A stretch of 64,000 nt of DNA from Plasmopara viticola (lineage: Eukaryota > Oomycota > Peronosporomycetes > Peronosporales > Peronosporaceae): assembly GCA_001695595.3 (NCBI GenBank), contig MBPM02000001.1, forward strand, positions 1,798,001 to 1,862,000, read 5' to 3'. Within the stretch, counting starts at the first letter, position 1. Every line of letters begins with the position of its first letter. A program made the position numbers and the translations under genes. The notes beneath the pieces are model-generated. The model did no database searches, was not told where the DNA came from, and saw only the letters and a list, made by a program, of their open reading frames with translations. This document shows positions 35,022 through 47,639 of this stretch, in pieces.

Positions 35022-35282
35022 TCAGCTTTTACAACTGAACCGAACTTCGACAGCAAGGAAGTGTGAGCAACAGGCGGGCCTAGTACTTCTATGAACTGCG
35101 TTTATCAGGTACAGAAAGGCCTTCCACATGGCACAAGCAGTGGCTCCGACAAGCGCTGCTCCGGCTGTTTTGTGCATCCCACCAGACAATCCATAAGTAA
35201 CAATTTGCTGTCGCAGTGGCACTTCTTCTACTGCTAAACTGGCTCGTACCGCTTTCGCACCTAGATACGGAATTGAGACCAC
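35022..35282 (-). CDS. Possible small single-span membrane protein or exon
   Basis: An open frame of 86 codons without an ATG at its start (it opens with GTG, after an AG). The segment AVRASLAVEEVPLRQQIVTYGLSGGMHKTAGAALVGATACAMW looks coding: an amphipathic start, then one hydrophobic segment with small residues, resembling small mitochondrial inner-membrane subunits. I cannot name it. It may be an exon of its own gene, or an upstream exon of the PX gene 3 bp away; splice signals in phase were not found. Confidence 0.35.
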   Translation of the reverse strand: MVSIPYLGAKAVRASLAVEEVPLRQQIVTYGLSGGMHKTAGAALVGATACAMWKAFLYLINAVHRSTRPACCSHFLAVEVRFSCKS

Positions 35283-38200
35283 CTTGAGGCTATACCGTCT
35301 GTACTTGTCGCAAATGATGGAAAGATATGGGAGGCATTACCCGTCAATGAAATGCAATAGTTAACTATTGATTTTGCTCCAACCCTATCTTCATGAGCGG
35401 CTAAATTGCAGCTCTAAATTTAGACAGACGAACTTAATTTGCAAGTTATTGGCACTATTTTTCAAGGCTCTTTTTGGCGAGGAGCCAACTTTTAGCAAAA
35501 AGCCGAGCTTTGTCCAACGGTCCGTTGCATCTTGAGCATTGTTATCACTATGTGAGTTTGTCGCTCCATCAAATCTGCATATCCAAACTTTTTGCTCGGT
35601 GGTTCACGAGAACCTCTGCTTTCGGATGATGGCAATATTGAGTGCCGCAGGCACTACGGCGAATACTCGCTTAAATGTTCGGCTGCAAAAAACTCATGGT
35701 CACCGTCAAGGTTGTCAAAATTGCCCCAACGCCCTAAAGTGAGCCATAAAAATGTCCGATTTTTAGATAAATTCACGGGCAAAAAAATTGTTTGTAAAGT
35801 CAGTAACGTCTACGGCTTACAGTGGTCGGACCAGACGTTGAATGATGCCCTTGTTGATGATTTCACCAGTAGCAAGCAAGATAAATGAAAGGTCAACTTC
35901 TGGGTTTAATGACTGAAGTCACCAACGCATGGTACGAAGGGCTGCGCGCCTCGCCCATCGCTTAATACTTATGCAAGTCGCCGATAACTCAGAGGTCCAC
36001 TTATCTTTAAACAGCAGTCCCGACGAGAAGGAGAAAACCTTACGGGTAGATACAATACGGCCGATGAGCTCGAAGTGCCAGATGTCGTGTACGATAAGAA
36101 ATCTGCTTCAAAAGAGCCATGAGCTTAAAGACGGACTGGAGCAGGTGCCGAAAGCACCATCAAGCTCAAGAGGCACACAGATACGTACTGCCATTAAGTT
36201 TGGTAAGTCAGTGATATATTCAAAGCTTTCTCGACACGCTTTTGTACATGCCACAAGGCAGTTACGTCCAATCATAAATGGGGTAATTGCGTATGGCATC
36301 CCAAAGTTGTCAGGTCTGAATCGAGGTGGCTTACTTACGTCCGCTCTAATCGAAGTGCAATAGCGGGCAATCAATGAGATAGTTGGGAGCGTCGCGAGCG
36401 ACTCCTAAGAACTTTGTTTTTGTTTGGCAAAACTAAGATCAGAGCCTGTGAAGATTCTCCTAAGTGCTATTTTACCCATCTTGTTGCTGGTTCAATCAGC
36501 ATCCCTCAGTGTGCTTTTAAACTAATTAGATGATGGCTTTGCGAAATCAGCAGTACCAGCACCACACTTGTGCCAACAACAGAATAAGCCTGACACTTTC
36601 TTAGAGAACTGATTAAAGATTTGGCGTAGACGGTGGAAACCGCTTTAAATTTCTCGGAATGTGCAATGGCTCCTTACAGTCTAGCCGAGGGAATCACCGC
36701 GAAAACACATTTGTCAGAGTCGACATAGAGGTTACTTTTCTCATCATCAAAAACTTGCATTAGCTTGCTTTAATAGAACTTGAGTGCCGATTGATTTCGA
36801 ATAAACATTGCCATAAACAAGCATATGTCCAAGATGAAGGCAACTATAGTCGTAACAGTTGTACAACGAAGCCTTCGAACGTCGCTGAAGCGTTTGATAG
36901 CCTTGTGACATCACTAATAACTCTCATAGTATACCGGTCGACGCACTTACCGCCATAAGGGGTATAAATGTGGCATAGTCATCCCCTTTAATTGTAAAAA
37001 GTCTTGATGATGGGCCTCTAGGACCACATCTATGCAATCTTAGACAATATATATTAGAGCCGAGAGATCTTTTAGGATCTTTGAATCTAGGAGCAGCGCA
37101 CACTGTCTGCAACGATGCTGTTACTCGAGAACGTCTTTGCGTTAACGATTAATATATTAGTATCCTTAAGACGGATTTCTATCTTTAGAAACGCCACATC
37201 CGATGGAATTTTGGCTAAACTCTGCTGAAATCTTCGAGCTTTTTAGAGTTATATAGCTCTGGTTGGTCTTGCTTTGTCTCCAATTAAAGCGCCTTTGGCA
37301 TGACACGACAACATATTCAGTTGTTATTAAAACCTAAGATATGGCTTCTTTGTCCACCAACAGGATACTCAGAGATCGACCTAATATCGCACCCCCTTTT
37401 TTTGTGGAGCTATATTCGCCTCTCTTGGTGTTTAGGTTTCTTAGCGCCCGCTTGTGGAACACTGTGTCTTTTGGACCTATGTCACCTTATTGTGGAATTT
37501 TGTTACTCGTACCTTGTGACGCAATGCTTCCAACTTCTAAAGTGTCGTAAAAGCGCTTTCTTTTGCGTCTTTGGCAGCGGATGGTACCAGGGTCTGATTT
37601 TGGCCGAAGAGATCTCAAAGACGTCGTCACGTCTACCTTTAAAAGATACCTTGCATGCTTCCCATTATATTTTTGGGCGTTTGACTGCACCAGCTACTTT
37701 TCAATAGTGCCGTATGTACAAACACAACGTATTCCGCATAATCAGCTGGTCCTTACGACTTCTTTGCCTATTGATCAAGAGCTTTACTAACCCCAAAATA
37801 AGCAATACTGAGTTATTTTGGTCGGCGTTTAGCGCAAAAATTTAATCTGTGTTATTAAAATTCTGATAATTCACAATTAGCCGATTTCGAATCAATAATT
37901 GCAGTCACATTCAAACTGAAGTATTAATGCTACTATCTCATTGCTCGAAGTGAGCTGACTGCAATCGCGCACCCCAATCTATTAAGACTAGAAACACCTA
38001 TTAGCTAGCTCGTGTGCGTGTATTAGCGCTGAACCGCTGCTAGATCTTTTTTTGAGAGCTTAGAAATTCCCAGGAACTAAGTTTCGAACGCACACCCATC
38101 AAGAAAAGTTAGTTTTATTTCATCTTTACCTAACGGTGGCCATCGTTTTCCTAAATTTGAGGCCACTGGTCCTATTAGCGGCCTCAAAGGAGTGATACGT

Positions 38201-41200
38201 CTTGTCTGCAAAGAATATCGTTGATGGCAAATATAACTCAATAACCTACATTTGAATCACAGGCCCTATGCTCTATACAGTTCCCATCGCTGAATGACAC
38301 ACTTGACAAGCTATTTGCATCTACATACAATCGTACGTTGGACATGAGGCTGCATTTAGCGATGTATCCGCGATTGTATTCACAGTTAAAACCGATGCTT
38401 AGCTTTATATAAATCTAAAATACGAGTTAAAGTTACTGTATATGCTAAACAACCTCTATTTGTTAGCAAAAAAGAATACACCGCAAAAGTTAAGATGCAA
38501 GTAGTAGGATTGTAATCCATTGAAATGCTAGCACACAGAAAGTGACAGTTAGCATCAGCGCAATCAAGGGCCAAAATTTTTATTTGTGGATCGCGACAAC
38601 ACGGCTATCATTGATTGCTTGGATTTCGATGTCCATTAGACGAAATTCACGATTATTAAAAAGTTATTGATATAGACGACTAACTTTGATCGTGCATCCT
38701 GTTTCTTCATAAATTTTAATTTGTGAACACAAGCGGTGCACTCGACGACATCAGGTACTGCAAACTAGGTTTGAGATTATGCCAAAGCTCATGTGGAGTG
38801 CGAAAACACAAAGTTTCTTAATTAATCATACTGAGCATGCTAGACAGTAACAGAATTAAACCAGCCCAGTGTGTGTCACACTTGTTGGTGGTATAAAAAG
38901 ACTGAGTGACATAAGTCACTCGATGTATTAGGTGTTTTTCGCACTTTTGATGGCATAACCATATCAAGTGACATAAGCCACGTGATCTTGTTTGAACATC
39001 CACTGCTCTTTGCAAGTTGGTAGAAAGCAAATGTTTTCCTCAGGGAGTCTATCGATAAAGTAGAACAACCATTTGGAAATGCGACAGCTTTATGAAGTCT
39101 CGGCACTTAGACTTTGATATAATTTGAAGTCAGGCAGTAAGCGACGAGCAATCTGTATGGGTTTTATATTATACGAAAGACAGAATGTACGCTAGTTTCT
39201 ATGCAACTATCTACGACAATTGCAAGTAATCTACAATTCAGCCATAAAAACTAATTTTTATATTCGTTTGGCTCAAGGCATCCAAGCCGAGCTGAAAAAG
39301 CTGCTTTTTTTGCTTGAATGTAAAAATGTGCAATATTTGGTCGTTTTAAGACCCGGTGCTGTCAGTTCGCGTCTAAAGATAGTCTTGAGTCATAAAATTG
39401 CTACGATGAAGCATGTTAAAAAAAAGATGACGGTGTCACCTGCTTCGATGAAACTGGCTCCTAGGACAAATACTTTTATCTAATCAAAGCTGCTCACCCC
39501 TATTTTGGGTCAGAGAAGCAAAAATGGCTTAATGTTCACTCAGTGGCGGATTAAGGAGAAGAGATTACTCTGATTTTATCAAAGCTCGGTGTGAGAACAT
39601 CCGATTGAGCATATATGTGCTGAATCATACATTTTCCACTCGAAATGATCTGAGTTGCCACCCAGCTATGCGTACCGCGTACGATCATGTGTTTGTACAA
39701 TCCACCAGAATATGATGATCTGGTTTAATTTATTCAGGAGTTAACATTTTTCTCATAAGCTGTAGCAGTCACTGCCTTTATGTACGGAGTGCACACGGAC
39801 GCGTCTCGGACGAACATGCACTAATTCCACCCGATCTTTGTTTGCAGCCGTAGAAGTGGATATCAATGCTAAGAATAAATATTCGACAGCACGAGTAAGG
39901 GTAACCGGAGCCCATCAATTACTTCGGTCTTTTTCTAAACCCTTGAGGGACGGGATAAAGTAAGGACATCCTTCGATGCTTCATCTGTGATGATGCCCGT
40001 CATATGTGGCTACGAACCCTCTACGCCAAGCGTGCAAAGGCTCAGAAAGTCAAATTTTTGGTTCCAACCAGTCGTCTAGAATGCTGCGAGGAAAGCGAGA
40101 TGTGGGGCGACTTACTGGAAGGATCCAAAATCGTCGAGCCTCAGAGAGGAACAAATGGTGAACAAGGCTCAACGCCGAAGAGCTTTGTGCTCTATAACAC
40201 AATTGTACTTGCAAACCTAGCTTGTTGGCTAATGGGCTGTGGTCTCATTCTTGTGGACCCTAAGCATCAAGCAATTACACTTAGAGCCCCACAATCAAAG
40301 AAAGTCAGCAATATGCTGAGGTACCAACTCGACGCTGTCACTATTTGATTGGCGACAGGAGTGAGTCTAAGATACTGGTGACTTCAATCGTAAAGCTTCT
40401 CAAAGTCAAGGGCGCCGAACGCATCTTGATTTTGGCATATGTCTAATGACGCGGTGAGCGCGCAGCTTAATTAAAAATCGAAAAAAATACCCCAAGCAAA
40501 ATCTTGTTGATACATTAGTGCACTCAAAATGAAAAAAAAACATTTTTGACGGGAATCTCGAATTGAGCCGGTCATCAAGTTCAACATTGGAATGTCGAAA
40601 ATGGACAATGATGGTTTCGGGGACAAAAGCCCGGAGCGTGAAGTGACTGATTATTTGCTGAGCGATGCTTGCAGGAAACAACATCCGCTGCATGCCATGG
40701 ATAGTGTGGATGGATGCAAGCCGAGAAATACAATGAAGCGTATTTACCATGCGTAGAGCAGGAATGTAAGCTACGCAGCGATGCTCGTATGTTACCGCAC
40801 TCGTTGCATGTAATGGGTGGCATAGTTGGCTCCGAGCCAAGGGAGACTTGTTTCTTACGATGGATGACATATTTGCCTTCAAGCTAAGGGAGCATCAAGC
40901 AGGCCTTACCAGTGTGCCCGAAGCAAAATAAAGTGTAATTACATATTGTCCAGATATTAAAGGGCAAAGTTTGTTAATACACATAAAGTGGCACATCATC
41001 CATCAAGCAATACTCGTAACGAACAGCGATTGCTTAGTAGTAGGCCAAGGCTGTACTTGACGATGGACGTGATGTGGCATGCAAACCATTGAGCAACGCT
41101 TGTCGTAGACGGCGTTCGATGTATTTCCGAGGTGTGACAAGGGGAAGCAGACTTTTTCAAATCACGCAATAAGGCACAGTTTTCGCAAAGCAGGTGTTTA

Positions 41201-44200
41201 AGAGACATTTTTCTTTGCTAGTCGTCAGTGTAAACGCCTGTTTGTCACAACAAATTGATGTAGACACGGAGGTGACACAGAAAGGCTTTTCGAATCGGCC
41301 ATACCTTTCAGAAAGGTGCGTTTACAAAGCAGCGTAAGGCTTGAGCGGTATAAGTCCAAGGCATGATGACGATAAGTGACGGCATCGCTCGGCTATATAC
41401 GAGGATACCAGTTCAGCTAGAGTAAGCGCTCTGCCTGGAGTAGACAAGAGAGCTTACAGCGTGACGCCATTATAAGTCGTTTGAATCCCTATACGGGAGA
41501 CTTTTATAAAAGTAAATCCTAATCCAGCCACAATCTGCGTCACGAAGCCAAATGGTGGTGCATCATACACGCTTACAACAACCCAGACGTTTCTCTCATT
41601 TCTGCATCGACGGGACGTTTTAGGAAGGATGCATTTTTGAAAAACATGCCGGAATGTACAATGTACACTACACTCGGTTTAGAAGCAGTTTGTCATGCGA
41701 GACCATTGACCGCGATTAGTGAACGAGATTGGTCAAGACGCAAGGGCTCTCGAAAGCACCTGTTGTCTCTTTTTATCTTGCGATGCAGTTGCTTAGATTC
41801 CACAGGGTATATACATCGACATACTCTGAAGTCGTCATTTCAGTGGCCAGTCTTATTGCACCTTAAAGACTTAACTCAGAATAGCTAATCGCTTGCATAG
41901 GTACTGTACAATTTACACAAAAGTAGCTAAAACGCTGTCCGATCCCTGTGAAGTAAAAAGACATGGGCACCTTGTCATAAATATACGTTTGACAAGGTCA
42001 AGGAAAGAGTGCTTCAAGCCCCGATCTTGGTCTTGTCGAATCCAGAGCCACTATCAAGTGTTGTCTGTGGCGCTTCAAAGTTTGCTATTTTCAACAATCT
42101 GTTCCAAACAGACACTGAGGGGCGACATTTAGCGATTGCACTCGCTTATGGCGAAGAGGACTGTTTTGTCCATGACAATAAGCTATGCGCAATGTAGCAT
42201 GCTCTTCGCTAATTCAGGACGTATCTGCTTGGCTCCGAGCCGTTCGTGATGTTTACAAGTCAAGCGCCATGACGCGCTGCGACACAGTCGCTTCATCTCT
42301 CAAAGAGAAAAGCCAGGTGGCTCCCTTTTTGAAGATAACTTATAGGGTGAAGAACAATCAAAAAGCAGAGTAATTTCGCTAACAAGTAATCGCGTCACCC
42401 AAATTATGGCTAGCTCATGTGATTTGTGTGACCTGGATGCAATCCGCTGCGCTATGCGTGTCATATTATGTTTGTACCCATGTAGAAGGATGTAAAGAGA
42501 GAAAAGTTGAATGAACCGGTCAAGAATTGTTGGCTCGGTTAAGCACAAAAACACCTTAGTTCTCGGTGGAAGATGGACTGCTGTATTACAGCTTCGATAG
42601 AGGTGCCACACTGCGGGTAGAGTTTCTCCTCAAAAATGATTCAATAACGTCCTTTATGAGACCTGAAAAAACTGCATGGCGGTCGCCTCGGTCGAGAGAC
42701 CACATATGTCTACTATTAGAATCAACTTTACGCTCGGCGCATCGAAGTTTTCGGCTTACTTTCGAGCCCATTGATAGCAATGGGCAAAGCCGTCCTTTCT
42801 TCAGCTGCGACAATACCTTTTGTTAATTGATAAATCAAAATGACTTATTTAGCGGCAGGACTGGGCAGTCTAATTAGCCGCACTATTCCCACATGAACGA
42901 TATGACCTCCAGTATTAATTAGCTCAAACTTAACACCCCACTTAATGGATTTTATTGAAAAGCTGTAATAGAATGCTTACCACTAGGCTAAATAAAACCC
43001 AAGCGGATCATCCGCAGACCGATAATCTGACAATGCGAGTAAATAGGGTCGTCGATAATGTGTTGCGCAGAGCGCGCGAAGACTCGCTTAAGCTTCAACG
43101 TGGCATCCTTTCACGCGTTCAACTGGTTGAGCGATCCGCACAAGGCTACCCGCCGTTACACGTGCATCGGTAAGTCAATCTTTGTGTTCCGTTTGCGCCC
43201 CCACATTGCGGCTCTCCGCTTGATGGTGGAGGAATAGCCGAGCAGATTGCTAGAGTCTGCCCGTATGAAGGCAAAATACTCTGTGAAATACGTTCTAATA
43301 TAAGATAAGATGCTTGAAAAGAATATTTTGACCGAAAGGAAAAAAGATCACGTTGACATTCGAGCTGGTTGCTCAAAAGAAATGCTATAAAAATTCCTAC
43401 GAATGAGTTCTGCTGTCATTAGATATAAGCTGGACCCGCGCTCGTTTCAAGCCATAGCCACACAACACGTAGCGTATATGCTTAATTATTATTTAAGTGG
43501 ACCTAGTGATTTATGTGAGCTTATCGTAGCCAATTTATGACCCGAGCCAGACGCATTGGTGACGAAATATAATCAGGCATACCTGTAAGACGCCGATCCA
43601 GCAATTTGGCCATCTGTGCACGAAATATCCCTACTTCTCACACGAAGGGCACGAGTCGAGCGACTTGCTCGAAAAGTTATAAGTCTATCCAATCGAGGTG
43701 TCGGACAAGTCCTGGAGATCTTAAAGGTGAGGCCACCAGTGCATGTCTTGGCTAAGACAGTCGGGATTGCCACCGCTTCGGTTAGCCAGACCCTAAATTA
43801 CTACCACCGGACTTGTATATTACGAACGGTATCCAAGCGAAGCTCACTAAGTGCACCACTCGATGCAACATTGTCTCCTTCCTCTTTTTGCGATTTAGGG
43901 CAAACACCACTACCACATGGAGTGCATTTATGCGAGACACTTTTGCCAAGGCGAATCCAACTATAAGGGATTTAAATTCCAACTTCGGAGACTTCCTCCT
44001 GACTTCGTAAACGTTTCAATCATATCGACCAACTTCTTCTTTGAGACTACCTTTTCTAGCCGCTAGAATTGGCGGCGATGGGACTTTATGGATATATCAT
44101 CTGGAAGATATCTAGTGACCGCTGATAAAGCGGTGAACATAAAGTTACGATATTGCGAACAGAAACTCACTGATTTCACCCCGCTTGCAGTCGATGACTA

Positions 44201-47200
44201 GTCTTTGGTCAAGCAAAGTTTTACCAAAGGAAATTCATTTCTCGTACATCGACTCCGCTGAAGCTGTCTGGAGTGCGAGCAGAGAGTACGGCTATTTTTA
44301 GATTCATCCACAAAGTTTATAAAGCATTTCGTTGTCTTCTGACTTTGGCGAGGCGTTGTAATGCCTTACAGTGCCGACACCAAGCCTCTGCTCCTTCGAG
44401 TCGTCAGACAAACACGATAGTTTGCATGGAAATATTATTTGAATGGTCACACCAAATCTCTGATGCTGCGCGTGCCTCAGGTGTCGCGTTTGTCGAGACT
44501 GAAATTACTTACTTATACAAACCAAACTCGCAAAGTTAGATTGATGGATCTTTTTTCCGCTTTCCGTTAAACGCAACTAATGCTCTTGCGTCTTACTAAA
44601 GTATCAGTTAAAGCTTTGGCTTGTTGTGCATAAATATGCACAGTTGTTCGACCAAAGATTGCACTGAGTTTTCGTGGCGCACAGTATGAAAAGTGGCCAC
44701 GCGGTGTGTACGCACGACATGCGAGTTTGTGGCTCATGTAGCCGTGGCGCTTGAAGGATAAGCTACTTTGCTTACTGATTGAGCTGCAGACTCAAGAGTA
44801 GGACTGCGTCAAAAAGCTTTCACTCTCTTAACCCTCAGATGTCAACGTTAGCTATTCTTAGTTAACGATTAGACTTGGGTATTGCATGTTATCAGCAGAG
44901 GATGATCGATGCGCATGAGGATAGTGAGCTTTTCAAGTGACCAAATTATCATCCGGCGCTATAGCTGACTTACATAAGGGTGACGTGATAATTCGGACAC
45001 TATAAGCTTGTCTGTGTCGTTAAAATGTTGCTTATTCTAGAACGCGACGATAGACTGCGAGGCAATCTTTTGTCTTAATGTCTGGCTTTAGAATGAGCCA
45101 AAATGATGATGTCTAAAGGATAAAAGTAGACTAAAAGTCTCGACGAAAAGTTTGAGTCTTATTGATTTAGGAGATGGGAAATCGTGTGGCATGGTAACAC
45201 AAACCGAGTTTGAGTCACAATAGCACTTGTATACATTACTCAGTATAATATTTACCCTTAGGTTCTTTACAATAATCCTGACTAAAGTTCAGAAGATATT
45301 AAAGTTGCAATAAGTCTTAGCATTTAGCCATATTAATTTTTGTAGTAAGGCAGAGCAATTCTTATTATTTTTCTACTAAAGAGCGAAGGCCAGTGTCTTA
45401 AATCCACGCTTCCTCTAAGCGAGTAGCTACGGCAGTCCGCGCTCCATGATCGTACTCATCCGAGTTTGGCTGGAATGTATAGGAGTGCATGTGGTTTGTA
45501 CCGCTGAAACATAACCCGACCGAGTATTCTTTACTTTTAGCATTATCGGCCTGTAGATATTCCGAAAATGCCCACGATGTACGCTGATGTGTAATTCGAA
45601 CTAAATATGTTTAATAGAGATACGTTATGCGCCTAGATCACTGGCGAGCGAAAAAGGCAGTATCGAAAACTTTTAAGATCTAGATGGCACGTTTAACATG
45701 TCTGTTAGCTTAAAATGGATGCAAAAGAATTTTTTGGAAATGACGTTGGCTTCTTTTTTCGAGTCCTTGATATTTTTATGGGATATACAACAGAAGTCAT
45801 TTCTTTACCACGTGTGTAATGTAGTGTGGCTACAAATGGGTACAGCTTGCGATGTCACTATAACATAAAAGCGCTTGTTCATGCGTACAGTGAGTGCATT
45901 ATACGTCAAGCGAAAGTGATTTCTACAGCAGCAGCGACAGAAATCTTTTTACTGAGGTAGCGGCGCGTACAGAAAGTTGCGCACAGAATGTCAAGCTGGC
46001 GTTCGGTATTTTTTTAGTGTATGTCACAAAATTACGATGTCATTCATGTTTTTCAGATTTTCCGCCAACCATAAGGGTTCCGATGGCAGGTGCCTCCGAG
46101 CAAAGCCCCTCTGTTTGCTGTTATTCATCTAAACTGGTGGTGTCAAAGGTAGCGGAAGCTAGTGCCGTAAGACTAATATCAAGTGTAGACAATTGATTGC
46201 GGATGCCACTTCAATGTGTGCCTCTTATGGTCGGTCACACGTTCCTGAGGTGGCTGACGTTCGTTAATATTGTTTGTGCAAGTGCTTCTATGACGAAAAA
46301 TTGCTGTGCCAACCCCGATTGCCTAAGCGCCATGATCGACATCCTTGAGGTGTTGCTGCATTGTTGTTCATTCGGGTTAGAGCTATGAAAGCCGTTGCCG
46401 CATAACTTAAAGTTCGCAGACAGTACCGCATATAATTCTTGCATTGACCTGACCATCTATAATGAACCCTTGCGCAACCTTCAAAACTAGCGGATGAAGT
46501 GATTGATGTTGGCAGTAGCCACACACTCTGTCGTCATATGACGCAAGATTATGCATTGCCTGCGCCGGGCCAACAAGTGCACGTTAAACTTGGGTGATGC
46601 GACTCTCTGACGTGCACCACGAAGCTAGATTGGACGTATCTGAGGCCGTAATGCATGGCCTTTTGATTAATGATATGGTGGGCGCGACCACATACCCGCG
46701 ACTTATTTAGACTTCAAGGCCTCGCCTTGTCAGTATGTCAAAGCCGTTACACGTTTAATTAGTTGTCGATGACCCGATAAAAGACATGCGCACACTCGGC
46801 TCAGAAACACTTACTCAATGATCATCGTAATTATTTTAGATGTAAACTTTCCAGAATGCTGGCATTGAGTGGAGAAGCGAAATTAACTCCTGACTGTCGC
46901 CAATTTTTATTACTGTGGTCTGAAATGACCATCGCGTTTAAGTTATACGACAGATAAAATCGCAATCACTTTTATAGGTATCCATGAGGAAGTGAAGGAT
47001 GAAGTACGAGTCACTTCAAAAGTCGGTATTTTCGCATAATACGCAGATGGATCAGAAAATGCCGCTAGAGTTTAGAGGGACGGATATGTATATTGCCCAT
47101 CAACTTCGTCACCAGGTCTTTTTTGCCGCCGCGAAGGTGCCTTATTTTTTCAGCTTGACGGTGTGATAAAGGCTACAAAACGATCAAATCTGATAGTTGA

Positions 47201-47639
47201 TAGCTGCTTTCGCGCCAGACCAATCCTTGTAGTCGATGGCGTAAGGCGGTGCTGAGCTGGCATCGCGATATGTTGCTGCAGTATTCTACCGGCGTCGAGA
47301 CTTCGATCGGCCAGATAGCTCGCTACTCGCGTATGCGTTTTCATTTTTGTTATCGTCGCTTTGTCTGTTGTAGACTATTTGGTGACAAAGTCGAGGAGCA
47401 AGGCTCTTCCAGGCGTCAAAATTTTCGGACGTAGTAAATCGTCACTTGAGGCTTGACTTAAGCTTGTGTACAGACAGTTACAAGAAACGAAGATGATCTT
47501 CAGCTTCTGTGTAGTCCCATCCGTGAATTTGGCAATGTTCAACTTAGACTAGTGAGACTCTTATCGGAATGTTTGTTTGAAAACGGGTCCAGGCGCGTGG
47601 TCGTTATTATTGATTATTTTCGGCGTATCTTTTGGAGTA
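35283..47639. other. Long gene desert (about 12 kb)
   Basis: No gene recognised. The longest frames are 35929-36363 (+, 144 codons), 37300-37707 (+, 135), 40406-40882 (-, 158), 40004-40348 (+, 114) and 43616-43966 (+, 116), several overlapped by frames on the other strand or in other phases. None shows a domain, signal peptide or repeat I know, and their amino-acid make-up is as expected for eroded or non-coding DNA. The segment beginning near 40990 (AAGTGGCACATCATC) is similar to one near 17021 (AAGTGGCATATCATC), so a dispersed, decayed repeat family is likely. Confidence 0.45.

Noticed and set aside
38900..38920. Short inverted repeat GAGTGAC-ATAA-GTCACTC
   Set aside because: Seven-base arms in AT-rich DNA can arise by chance; no context supports a function.
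40004..40348. 114-codon plus-strand frame with a central hydrophobic segment
   Set aside because: No recognisable domain and isolated in eroded DNA; kept only as a note within the desert.
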